In this document: positions 26,288-39,100 of the stretch, one piece after another | Position numbering within the stretch: the stretch's first letter is position 1 | Layout: each line of letters begins with the position of its first letter | Assembly: GCA_013400155.1 (NCBI GenBank) | Contig: VXBM01001095.1 | Location: 50,102-114,101, forward strand | Length of the DNA stretch: 64,000 nucleotides | Direction: 5' to 3' | From: Helopsaltes ochotensis | Lineage: Eukaryota > Chordata > Aves > Passeriformes > Locustellidae | Position numbers and translations under genes: made by a program | The notes under the pieces: model-generated | Seen by the model: only the letters and a program-made list of their open reading frames with translations | The model's database searches: none | What the model was told of the DNA's origin: nothing

Positions 26288-26915
26288 TCACAAAATCACA
26301 GACTCTCTGAATCACGGGGTAGTTGAGGTTGTAAGGAAGTACTAAAGATCATCTCATCCAATCCCCATGCTGAAGCAGGACCACCTATAACCAGTTTCCC
26401 AAGGCCATGGCCATGAATATGCGCAAGGATGGAGACCCCAAAACCTCCCTGGACAGCCTGTGCCAGGGCTCAGTCCTGCTCACAGTGGCAGTGTTTCATG
26501 TGCAGTCAGAGCCTCCTGTGTTTGGGTGTGTGCCCGTTGGCTCTGTCCTGCCTGGGGACACCACAGAAAAGAGCTTGGCTCCATCTTCTTTGCACGCTCC
26601 CTGCCAGCACTTACCCACAGAAATGAGATTCCCCCTGAGCCTCCTCAGGGCCAAGCTCAGCTCTCAGCCTTTTGCTGTAGAAGAGATGCACCACCATCAT
26701 CTCTGTGCCCCTTCATGAGATGCTATTCCAGAATATCCATTTCTCTTTTGCCCCGGGAAGCCCAGTGCTGGGACCCAGCACTGCAGGTGTGGCCGCACCA
26801 GCGCTGAGCGGAGTGGAAGAAACCCCTCCCTCAGCCCGCGGGCAGCACGTCCTTAACACAGCACATTCATCGCTGCTGGCCGGAATGCTGCTAAGACATA
26901 TTTGGCAGGTAACAT
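26288..26915 (-). mobile_element. CR1 LINE 3' part, reverse orientation
   Basis: In reverse orientation this follows the CR1 3' region. It begins with a worn 'aatcacagactctctgaatcac' (complement of the octamer tail), then 'aagatcatctcatccaatcc', 'acctccctggacagcctgtg' and 'cccctgagcctcctcaggg'. Later come 'agcccagtgctgggacccag' and 'gcaggtgtggccgcaccagc', landmarks of the segment just downstream of the reverse-transcriptase domain. It is about 0.6 kb, GC-richer than its surroundings, and explains the cluster of overlapping frames at 26407-26964. The copy is diverged and dead. The right edge is uncertain. Confidence 0.85.
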
Positions 26916-29900
26916 CTTTTTGAACCTTCATCAAATCTGATACCACAGTTTCCTGTTCATACACTCTTTTCCTCTAGAGTGCTGTTGACTATGATTTTGC
27001 GTACTGAAGTGAGGTGATTTAGCAATCATTTATGAGTTTTGTGAGCAAAAAACACAAGCACGTGTAAATGAGACGTAGCATTGAGTTGCCTTCATACAAT
27101 ACAGAATTAGGTCTAAGTAATCCATTCAAAGAAAAAATTATATTAACTGTGGCTCAAATTTTAAGGACACGGTCATTTTATAAAACTGTATTTGACCTTA
27201 AGAAACAAACACAGAGCAAAACTCTCACTAAAAATAAGTCATGCTAACAGGAAAAGTACTTATTCTTGCCAAAAGAATAAAATCCAGAGTTTTTTGTTAT
27301 TCATTTTTCCATTTACAAGGTATGGGAAAGCAGAGTTTTAATAATGAAATTTATAGACGTTAAACTAGTTGGGTTTTGTCCCCTTTTGTGCAGCTCTTAG
27401 TGCAAGATGACTCCTCATCCACTGCCAGAAATCCTAGTTGTACAGCTTACATATCCCTTTGGACTCTCACAGGGGAAATGACAGGATCCTGCCCTGATCA
27501 CCAATAATTGTGATTCACTGAGGTAACCAATCAATAAAGAGTGAAAATCGACTGTGGGGCATATAACACGTGGTGTTTCCAGTGGAAAGAGAAATATATC
27601 AAGACTTCCCTGAAAGGTAGAGCTCCACTCTAGGAGTCCACATTAAATTCTGTCCAGTTGAGCCCCAGAAAAAGTTTCAGATACCTAACGCTGCTAGTAT
27701 GTTCAGGAGTATGGAAATCAGGACAATGTAACAGAAATACTTCATTTATTTTCGGTAGAAAAATGACAATGGAGAGGGTAGGTAATTGGTGTTTATAAAT
27801 AAGTATTGCAGAGGACACAGGGGCCCTGCAGGAATGAAAAAAACCTCTAAAACAAACACACACAAAAATAATAGAGAACAACTTTTGAGGATTGGCACAA
27901 GAACAAATCACTGGAAATCAGCAATAGGATTCTAATGACAAAGGTACTGGAGCAACATTCCTGTGACAGAACTACTCCTGTTTCTGCACGTAACTTCTCA
28001 AGTGCATGAAAGAGTGAAAATATTCTCTGTAAGAGCAAATGATCCAGGAAGTCTCTTGCAGGTCAGTAATACCATGGCTACACCTCAATTCCAGAACTGC
28101 CCTGGATGAGGAACTGCATACAGGCTGAAATAGCTCAAGAAGTGCCAGATGAGATATATCTGTGGCAATACAGTTTCCTCCTAAGCTGATTGCAGTTCCA
28201 TTCTTAGCATGAACAGATTTTTTATTTCTGGGCTGCAAGTGTTTCAACTAGCTGGATAGCTGCTAACCATCTCTAAGTGCCAGCAGCACCTCAGCTTAAC
28301 CAGAGCGAGCACACGGGTGTCAGTACTAGCAGCCAGTAATTCCAGCCAATTCCCACCGCCTTGCCTTGGAGAGGAGCAGCTGCCAGCAAAAAGGGGGAAC
28401 AGGCATGAGCCAAATATGGGTTACACTTCCAGAGTGCTTGCAAAGTGCCACTCTGGTATGATGAATTGAAAAAAGATGCTACCTTATTGTCACCACTTCA
28501 ATGCTCAGTGACATAAACCCAGTACCCTGAGCAAACTAGAGGGAGAAATTTGCTTTCCTCCCTCCTCAACAGCGTGTTTGTGTTTCAGCACTGACCCTGA
28601 CACTGCTTAAATCAAGGTGAGCAAGAAATGAAGAATTTCTTTTCTTTGCTTACAAGCTACAGTTACACTTCCAAACACTCCGTTTAAAGATACAGCAATA
28701 AATGGTGACCTACATGACAAATATGCTGTGCCCATACTTTTTCTCCTCTTATTTGTCAGCACTTTGGAAAGGTAGTAATTTTTTGATACTTTTAATGTTC
28801 TTCACACCCTGCTCAATGACTGATTTCACTGTCAAGCTACATCTAGGCTGGCATATATCTGTATATGATTTAACCACAGATTTATTGAAGTGATCATTGT
28901 CATTATCACTTATTTTCCTTGAATGTATATCATCTCACACAGAGCTCTACTATTACCCCTGATATGAGCATATCTGAGAGGGGTCACTTTAAAGACTAAT
29001 TCAGAATATCACATAATATTTCATCTGATGGCACAAAACTGATTTACAATTTTGCAGAAATTTTTTTTCCTGTTATATAACATGGTTAATAGCTGAGGCC
29101 CATAAAGAGTGCAATCAGGACATCAAGTTTTACATCTGGCTGCCGTTTTTATGGATTTCTCCTCTACTACATGTGCCCTTTTACCAAATTATCTCTTCAT
29201 TTCTAGTGAGTTAATTCACCCCATAGCTGTTGCTACAGTTATTAGTGGATCTTTCATGTGTTTAATAAAGGGTGGTGTAATTTTTTTCAAACCCTAAATT
29301 TCCCTTATTTCCATAAATGTGAAAATCTTAAATACGTATTTTCTGTACATTAAACTAAAGTAAACAAATGAGATTTGACAAGATGGAGATGACAATCTTA
29401 AGCCATGCCATCTGGGAACAGTGGGATTTGTTTACAGTTTCACTTCTCACTCCAAATCCTACCATGTCCCAGCATGTAAAGATCTGTTAAGATAGAGTGC
29501 CATCAGCTAAAACATGTTGGATATCCTTGAGTGGCCAGCAGAACAGGACAGAGGGCTATGTTGAAAAAACTACAGTTAGTTTACAAGCCCTCAGACAGCC
29601 CAGAGCTGAAATTGCCACAAATTGAATTGATTTCGTGTCTTTTTAATGTGGCAGCAATGTCAAATGTGCAGTGGCATAATTTTTGTTTCAAAATTCAAAA
29701 CTTCAGAAAAATTCAAAACTACTGGCAGTCCTGCAGCAAAAAAGGGCTCGAGTTTCATTTTCTACAGTCTTCTTTGTAAAGGAAGAAGAGGTTATGCATA
29801 AGAAGGAAAAGCACATGGAAGAAAAAACAGACACAATGACACATGATGAAGAGGTCAAGCCCTGGTGGTTCCTGTTGCTGGATAATTTTTTTGATTTCTT

Positions 29901-31039
29901 TGTGTACAGCAGAGGTGATAATGTCTCCTGGAATGGAGACAGCTTTTTAAATGAGTTGTTCTCTTTTTCTTCTCATATACATGAATCTTAGCAACAAAGG
30001 GCCATGAACTTGGTGGAGGCACCTACATATTTCTAGATGGAGGTAGTATTTGCATGGAATTCGCTTTGAAAGGAAATCATATCCTTATAGTTTTATACCT
30101 GTCATTCTGCTCTTTTCTGAGCAATACTAAAGCCCTGAATTTTCTTTGAGTCCTTGAAAAGCCTCTCATTTAGTTATTTAATTTATATAATGCTTATGAT
30201 CTTGGCAGTTGGATGTTTTGCAGGAAAGAAAGAATTTAACATTACATAAGCCACCCACAACAGGTAACAGAAGCTAAATTACTGCTGTTGATGCTATTGA
30301 AAACCTTGACAGTCAAATTAACAAAACAAAAAACAAATCCATCAAAAGCTAAACACAGCACATCAAATTTGCTTTATATACTCCAAGCCACAAAACTTGG
30401 TAGGATCCAAATGACAAACTGAAAAATACTACTGGGAAAGCCCTGCAGTTATCTTGCTTGCTCCTAGGGCCAGGCTGTCTGGTGAAGATTCCTTCACAGC
30501 CAGGCAGCAGATAGAGACCTGCCTCACAGTTTCCTTGTTTGCTATTAAACAATGTAAGCATTCTCCTCTGTAATGTACTGTTGGTATCACTCACTCACAG
30601 AAGAAGGGGGTAAGGGTCAGTGCCCCCAGAAAATGCACACAAGTGACAGGGAGTCATGAGCCTGCACTAAGTCAGGCTGCTGTTTCCCTCATCACTGGCA
30701 AGATGTGTGCCCTCTCTAATCATTTTTGCATGGGCCATGTGGCTCTATAGTTCCTGAATCCTGATTTTGCATAATTAGAAAAGAACAAGGATAGTCAGCT
30801 CTCTTGTGTGTACAGAGAACAGTACGTTAACTGCTTTAACTAGGCTTGCATTCAGAACCCCTTAGGAAAATAAAATCTTGCTTTGAGAGGCAATGTGATC
30901 CTACAAATTAAGGCTGGGATGAGAATCAATACATTCAACAGACTGTTACTGAAATGTCATGTGTACCTGGCCCACATTGGGAAAATCATGAGCCTGAGCA
31001 AGATGCACCCTACCGCCCCACCTCAAACACTTCCCCCTC
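26916..31039. other. unique sequence, no gene recognised
   Basis: About 4 kb of AT-rich single-copy-looking DNA. The frame 29683-29991 (102 codons, +) is rich in charged residues in the middle but has no recognisable domain. No CpG island, tRNA or named repeat was seen. Confidence 0.5.
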
Positions 31040-31290
31040 CCAATTAGTCAGCCATGAGGACTGGCCTGATCTTCAGAGGTGTTGAGCACCTGCAGCTCAT
31101 TCTGACTTCTGCATCTAAAAAACAAATTCTGTGGGAGGTGTGAATGACTATTATCTCTGAAAACCAAGCTATTTGGGTAAAAATTTCATGGGGTTTTTTT
31201 TAAGGTTCTGGCTACATTATGCCTTGGTTTTCCCATTTCAGAGATAATAACAGTTTTATCAGCTTCATACAAGCATAGTGTTACTTAGGA
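31040..31290. repeat. candidate ancient amniote repeat with inverted arms
   Basis: The segment carries 'cctgatcttcagaggtgttg', 'agcacctgcagctcattctg' and later 'gccttggttttcccatttca' followed by 'gagataata'. These phrases resemble old SINE- or MIR-like and palindromic repeats widespread in reptile and bird genomes. Positions 31150-31169 and 31221-31248 are inverted copies of each other apart from a 7-base insertion in the second. The family assignment is from memory and uncertain. Confidence 0.35.
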
Positions 31291-34200
31291 AAACACTAAA
31301 TAGATGTTGGATGTGATTATGTTCTCTCTGCTTCTGCAATGAACATGTTTCTGACAGCTGCTGGTTCCAGAAGGCACTGGGTGAGTTTGGCTTCTCAGGC
31401 TGCTCTGGGGGCAGAGATTCCCAGCCTGAAACTGGGTGCCCCTGTCAGCTGGCAGAGCCACACTGTGGCCCAAGGACTGTGGAGCACTACCCCAGGCAAA
31501 GACCTGCCTATGAAACATTTAAATTTCTGTGCACACTAAACCAAATAACACAGGCAGGGATCACAGAAACACAGAAGTCCAGCAGTAATTCTATAAATAA
31601 TTCCATTTAGGAGTCCAGTCTGCATGACACCCATGGAGCTGAAATGTAAGAATATCATGGATATAGAGATACAACAATATTTTTGTACGTGAGTATTGCA
31701 GAAATAGTATAACCATGATGGTCTAAGAGCAGAACTATATTAAAGTCCTTGGGGAAAAGTGAAATGTTTCACTAGACTAGTGTGTCAAAGCTGGAATCAA
31801 CAAAGAAGTGATTGGACACAGCCCTCCTTCAGGTCTGAAATAGAAACAGCAGCTGTGGAAGATGAAATAAACCCATCAGGCTGTTTGGGAAAAGAAAATG
31901 TGGTTAGTACCTGCAGAGACAAAAAGCTTATTCAATACTCGGGACAACAGTGAAAAATATATTTGTCCCTCTTGAAAATTAGTGTGATTGTATAGAGTGG
32001 AATATGTTAAATGAAAACAGGTTTAAAAAGAGATTTTAATTTCTTAGCACTTGCAAGAGAGACAATTCCTAGTACCTGTTCTCCAGTTTTTGTGTTCTAT
32101 TCTGTCTCTGTGGATAACACAAAAAATCTCAGGGATGGTGTGTCTGCACTGAGAGAAATATCCCCCACTGGAAGATGGAAGTTTCTGTCCTTCATTGACT
32201 ACATGAGCTCATCCTGGTGCATCACAATTGTTTAGTCTTGGCTATTGTGTCTGGAATGGAACGTGGCACAGGGGATGGGCTGCAGAAATGCCTTGTAAAG
32301 GATCCAGGGTTGGTTGTGGTTGTGAGATGTCGTCAATCTCAGTGTTTGCTGTTCAAATACAGTGATACCTGCTGAGTATTTTTTCCTGAGGGTGAAGTTA
32401 GTGAGCCTGCAGCTATATGAAAGGAAGGAGTTCTGCTTCCGACATTTCTTTAGTCATAGGATCTTGTCGAATGTTCATGACTGATTACATGGGACCCAAA
32501 TTATGCTGGTAATAGTAGAGCTTGACACTATTTACAGTTCTTTTAACTCACAGATGCCAACCACCTACCCAAGGATTACTCCTGTCCAGGAAAGGACTTC
32601 TGAATAATTGAGGTGATATCCATGAGTGATCTTTTTGCAGAAAATGAGGTAAGGTTTGAAAAGTGGAGCAGTTGCTGATTTTCTTCAGGCAAGCATATTT
32701 ATCTATGAGTGTCTTACCACAACTGGTAAATTGCAGTGTGATACTGGTCATTATCTAAGGTGATTTCATTGGAGTTACGTTCAAGAGAGTTTGATGGAGA
32801 GACAATTGTTATTGAATTAAATAAAAATCAATTATGAGATCCATGTGTTCAGTGCACATGATAAAGCTTGCATAGATGAGAGAGAGCACCGCCTTAGTGA
32901 TAAAAACATTTGGATCTCTTTCTGTTTTCCTTTACATTTTCCCAATTTTTTTTTTTAGGTAGATCACTATGAAGTCAAAATGTAAAAAAGTGGTTTTTTT
33001 ATGCTTTTACTGTGCCCATTTTTTGAAGAAAATTGACAGAAATGAACCTGCATGGGGTGAGAATGGACTAGAGGACATTTGTTTCACATGAGCGGGAGAA
33101 CTGAAAGTTGATATCTATCTTGGGGCCATACCAAGGACAAAGCAGGATGCTATCAGGGAGTGGAACATGGTGGACAGGCTGGCAACATTCCTGGTGGACA
33201 TGACAGTATTATAGAGGGCAGAAAGTTATGGTCATTAATTGGTCTACTAAAGAGAAAACGTTATTTTCTGCACAGTCTCCTTGACTGTCTCCTTCATTAG
33301 TCATAGTTTATCTAATTGCATGTTTGCAGTACTTGTGATTTAGGACAGACTTTCTGAGACAGGAAAAAATTGCAATGATAGCTGGCTTGTTATTTCTCTT
33401 CTGGCATTTTTCCATAAGTAGTTGATAGAGCAGTCAGGGATGGTATTTCGTCTAGAGACTTCAATATGTTTCCTTGTCTTCTTCTTGAAATTGCCATATG
33501 AAGATTGGTACTAGACCTAATTTCTGTCTTGTTACCAAAATGTGAAGAAAAAAGTCAACAAAGTAATTCTATTTCCCCATACACCAGCATTTTATGTTGC
33601 TGCTCCTCTAAGGAGACATTTTGGCTTTCTGAGCAGACAATTCACCTTTGGTTAGCAGATTTCTCATTGACTGGAGATGTTTAAATGGTTCTTTACCAGG
33701 TAGAAGCTGGGGCAGCTGCTGTTGTGTTGGTTCTTGTGGTCAGCACCTGTCATGGTCATTTTTATAGCATTTGGGAGTCCTGCAAAATAGTTATGGAAAC
33801 TTCAGAAGCACTTCATTTTAGCCTGCTTCTGTTTTAGCTCATAATTTTGGAGTGGTTAGGTAAAGGAAATAATCTTCCAGGTTTTTCTAGCATTCTGAGA
33901 CATAAATCCTGTGTAGTTGGCATGGTGATTCTTAGTCAAATGGTTACTGCTGGTCATGACCTCTATAAGGCTGCTGTGCTCCTGGAATAACCTCATGAAG
34001 CAGATGAAAATTTTCCGAAATTTTCCCTCCATCTGCTAAGACACTGTCTCCATTTCACAGCCACAAGCTGCCTTTTCTTTCTGGTAATCTAACTTGTTAA
34101 CATAAAGAAATTGAGTTCAGAGTAATTGTTCTCTATGTGCATTTACCTTTGAAGATTGCAGTTTTCATTTCAGACCTACACAAGGTTTTGCATTCCCACA

Positions 34201-36049
34201 AGATAACTATTTTCTCCATCCACTGTAATTGGGCCAAAAAAAAAAAAAAATTACCTCCTTCCACAAACTGCTTTGCCCTAAGCCACCACTCCTGCTTGAA
34301 GTGCAATGGCACGATTCCAGGATCTCAGCTGAGGCAGAAGGTCAAAACAATTATAAACAATTAAAAACATCTTAATCCCCATTAAATGGTGCTGAATCAC
34401 TTAGGAATGTCCAGGGCAGGTCAAAAGCTGTAGCAAGGTGACAAGCTGGTTGAGGGAGGCCCCATGCAGAGGGTGGACAGGCACCTTAAAAATGGGAGTG
34501 ATATATTCTGGTTTCAAACAGGTATTTTTTACCAGCAGTGATTTTGCCCTGAAACAAAAGAAGAACGAGCTGACTGCCTACTCACTGGATTATTCACTAT
34601 CCCTGCCCTAGAGGCACTGACACTTTGGAATGGGACCTGCTGTCAAGCGTGCAGAGGACCCCACAGTTAACAGGGACAAACTAGGAACAAGAGCTTCCTG
34701 TAGTCATGTCCTGGGTTGTGCCAGCGCGTGGGAATGCACACAGCTGAAGTCTGAGTCAGAGAAGAGCTAAGACCTGGGGACAAGAGGTGGAGAAAACTAT
34801 TTACGAGTTAAATAGCCTGGGATAGCCCAGGGATGCTTTTCATATGTCAGCTATGACAACACCTATGAGGGAGGCATTTAGAATGTTTTGAGAGTTAATA
34901 GTATTTTAAAGAGAAACTGATGTGTTTATTCATCATGGAAACATCCAGAATTCTATTACTAAGGAGGAAACAAAACACTAGTGCTTTGGCAGTATTACTG
35001 CCTTGATGTGCCATCCCACAAGCCAGGGAAAAATCTTTTGAAACTCTCTATTTATCAATTGCACAACCCACTTTTTAACTTTCCTTGGAGTACTTGATAA
35101 CTAGATACTGCCAGACAAAAGATGTTAAGAGTATCTGGCTTGTTGCTTTAGTAGGAGAACAAATTTTCCAGCCCCCAAATCTATGATTGCCTGAGAGAAA
35201 TGAGAATGTAATGTCTTTGAAATGGTTAGCCAATGAAGTGAGGAAAACCACTGTTGCAAATTGATCTTTAGCCTGTAGGTCTGCCATGGATAGGTATTAA
35301 AAAAAAAAAATCTTTTATTCTTTCTATGGCTATCATAAAATCAAATTTTTTTGTGTGTTGTCCAAGCTTTATTTCAAATAAAGTAATAAAGGAAGAATTG
35401 ATGGGGCTGAGGAAGAACTTGTGCATCTTTTCTTTTCCAAGCTCCCAGATGAATCATAATCACACATGTCTGAGTAATCAATTTCACTAGTACATTTTTC
35501 AAACTCCCCAGCTGTAACTACGACAATGCGGTTAGAGATTGATGTCTTTAAAAAAAGAAAAGAACTTAATTCACCCATCTCCTTTACACCCTGTTAAGAG
35601 TAATTAAGTGCCTTTTAAGCAAGGTAGCAGTAGATAACCTTCTAGCACTGGAGTGACCCCTGCAAAGTAGACATGAGGCCACAGGGATGAGTTGTGTTCT
35701 GTCTCCACCATATGGCTTTGTAATAATTCTATAGTTAGGGAATGCTATCAAAAATTACATGTTACGTTGTAATTGAAGACAGAACTTGAGCATAAATATA
35801 AGCTCACATATGTGTTTATAGATGTGTGGATGGATGGGTGGATAGGACACCTATGTGCACATAAGATGTCTAATTCTGCTGGCAAAGGCCACCTTAGTTG
35901 TGGCATTTCATCACTTTGGAGTGTTTTGCTTTGCCACTGTCACAGTTTTGCTTCTATCTTATTTATTTAAAGCAAGGGACACTGCCAGGTTGCAGATCTG
36001 GATGACCTGAGCCATCAGTGACCTGAGAGGACAGCACGGAGATGACACC
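31291..36049. other. unique sequence, no gene recognised
   Basis: Nearly 5 kb of AT-rich unique DNA with short A runs (near 34240 and 35300). A weak terminal-exon-like minus-strand frame at 35369-35545 is discussed among the findings but is not called as a gene. Other frames are short and without motifs. Confidence 0.5.
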
Positions 36050-36160
36050 CAGGAAATTTCACTTTGCTGCTGACTCCAGCACCAGTGTCTATTGTGACCT
36101 TGGGTCACATCACCACTCTCCTGGTGAATCCACCTCTAAAATAGGGGTGGCACATATTGG
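36050..36160 (+). repeat. possible MIR-like SINE relic
   Basis: The order 'gctgctgactccagcacc', 'tattgtgaccttgggtcaca', then 'cacctctaaaataggggtgg' follows the core of MIR/CORE-SINE elements, where 'tgtgaccttgggcaagt' is followed by 'atctgtaaaatgggg'. Only the core is recognisable and divergence is high, so this could be a coincidence. Confidence 0.35.
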
Positions 36161-39100
36161 GCCTGTTTGAGCTTGTACCTACCAGCTGTTCCACTTTGAC
36201 CGTGGAGGGAGCCACTCTTCTTCCAGTGTGTTTCATGCCCTCTGATGATCTGGGGAGAGATGTCCAGGCATGACTGGTGAATAATGCAGTCTGAAATTAG
36301 AAAACAGAAAATGAGGCAGTAAGACACACAGTTCTGAATTAGAATTTAGAGAGAACTTTGTTTCCATAAATGAATAAGTCTAGAAAATACGAGAAAGATC
36401 TACGTTAGACTGAACATATCAAAGTATACTATCTGTGTTTATTGGTTTCTGTGGTATGGAAGTTATCCATAACTGCTGAGGATAGTTAATGGCTTTACTT
36501 AAGATCTTCTGCAAGACAGAGAATTATTCATGGGAGCCAAGCTAATGTGGGCACTAAACAGATCTGATTCTTTGTGACTGGCACTAGTGCTCTCCTGAAT
36601 TCATCATCAGTCACTTAACCATGTGATGTGTTATTTTCTCAAGTAAAACACTGAATTCATATAAGTGTATCAAGCAGAAAGCTGATTAAATGCTTACTAG
36701 TACCAAACTGACATTTACTATAGCAACAAATGATTTTACACATCGCTATCTTCAGGTCAGGAGAATTTCAGAGAGATACGATTATTAACCAATCTATTTT
36801 TTTTCTTTTCCTGTTTCTCTTGTGTATAAATTTGCTATTGTGACAACTAACAACTGCTGATGTTTTCTATTTTATGCTGCAAGAATTTTGGTATAACAAT
36901 CCTTATTTGAAAAAAAAGAAAGAAACCCCTCACTAAACAGCTTTAAAATTAAAACACCCCTCTATGTCCAACCTTTTCTATTGTGTTATTGACTAGTCAC
37001 AACCTCTTCTAAGGTAATATTCTGTCAAGCCAGAAGGATTTTAATGGCCCCCCATGAATTCTCTTGGAGACTGTAATCTTGCCTTGGGAAAGAAAAACAC
37101 TTATTTCAGTGGTGACCCTTAGGCCAAAAGACATAGCTAGATAACCAGTGGCATTTGAACCGATTTCTTTTTTAACAGCAGTTATGTCTTTCTTTTACTC
37201 CTGAACAGGTCTGGAGAGATATTAGCAACTTGGCATATGAAGAGGAAGAGGAAGGAGAAGAGGAAAGAATGCAGTGCATATTTGCATGTGAGTATCTACA
37301 ACCTTGTCTTTATAAGTCTCTCTCTGTCTAAACTGCCTGTACCAGAACAGTCTAGAGTAGGCTGAACTACATGATAGGTAGCAGAATTCATTTTTGATAT
37401 TGTCTTCCACTACTATTTTTGTCAGGTAATCACTTTCATAACCAGGATAGAGTTTTCGGAAGAGAAAGGAACCTATTTCATCAGTTAGGAACTCCTCTTA
37501 TTTACTACTCCAGCACAAAGACATTTTGCACAATGTTTTTTCCATTCAATTTTCAAATGGAAAAAAGTGCATTTTTTTAATAACTCTATCATGTATGTGT
37601 TCAAAGCCCACAAAACCCAGGGTAAGTCTGCAGCTGCTTAAGATGGTTCTGCATGAGGATTATTTTTAAAGTACTGAATATTATCTAAAATTTTGACTTC
37701 GGTACACCTTTTCTATAACAGATATACAAAGGATATTTATGATGCAGCCATTGTATGCCCCACATAAATAAAGAGAAGATGAAAAAAATTTAAAAGCAGA
37801 ATAAAAAACTGCATCAGAAATAGAAATTTCATGTTAGATACACAATATACCATTCTCATTATCACTATTATTCATCAGGATGACTCACACCAACAACTGA
37901 TGTCTGTTTATTTGAAATCTTTCTCCATTTATTGTTCTCTACAGAATTAGAGGTTATAAGGTGACAGAATGTCTGCTTTCTTTTATATATTGATTAAAAA
38001 AGGAAAACAGAATCTCCCTTGCTTCCATGAGCAAGTAAACATAAAATGTTTGTCTGTGTTTCTTTGTTTCTCATGCATTAAAGCATCTGCATAGGGTTGT
38101 GAGCAGTCAGAATTTACCCAAGCACACTGACAAAGGGGTGTTCCCAGAACTTGCATTGTTTATGGTAAATTATAGACATGTATTTCTGGGTGTGCTCAAT
38201 AGAAGGTTAGGCATCTATTATCAAAGAAGAAATTTGACCAGACCAGAGCAGGGTTAGATTTTGCTCGGTTGTACTTTATGGTTTACTTCCATACACTGGG
38301 ATGATGTGTGCTTGTTTGTTCCTCACTTCACATTACAACAATTCAAGATTAATTCAGCTAATAGCATTCTCTCAGAAGAGAAAAATGAGCTATGGTTTGT
38401 TCATCCTGTTAGTCATATGTGCTCTGTGATTTTGTTTGAATTTGAACAGTCAGTTTATGCATCTGACTCCTTGCCACAGATCAGGAATCTTCATATAGAA
38501 CTGGAATCTTGCATGTGCACCCACTCTGTTAAAGGAGGTCTTCACTTGAGGTGGTAAGGGAGGTCTGGTTCAGGTACAAGAGATTGTTCTCCTGTTATTT
38601 CCTCTAGACAGAAGCTCAAAGGTTAAGTCCCAGCTTCCTACATATATTTTGAACACTTTGAACCTTTTACCTAGAAATTACATCCGTTGTCTGCATGTGA
38701 TGGGTTTGATTTTTTATTTTACTAATGCACTGTGAATCTGGCAACCCAATTCATCTTGTAAGAAGTTGGCATTGTATTATGACTTTTCCATGGTAATGAC
38801 AAAGTGGTAAAAGCATCCAAGGTGTTTTTGTTTAGTTAGTATCTGAATGACTAACTATTGCAAGGAAACAGAAGTGCCAGTCTAGCACAGATTGTTCCAT
38901 CTTCAACACAGCTGCTTTTCAGAAGTCCAGTAGTTGACTTCCCCTTTGCAATTGACTTCGCAGAGAGCAAAAATTTAAGTCTCTGGACAGTACCCTGTGA
39001 GCTGAACACTAAAAAAATCTCTACTAGCTGGCATTGGCTAAATACTTTATAGGATCTAGCTCTCAGACTGTTGATTTACACTCAGATTCGAAAAGAATCT

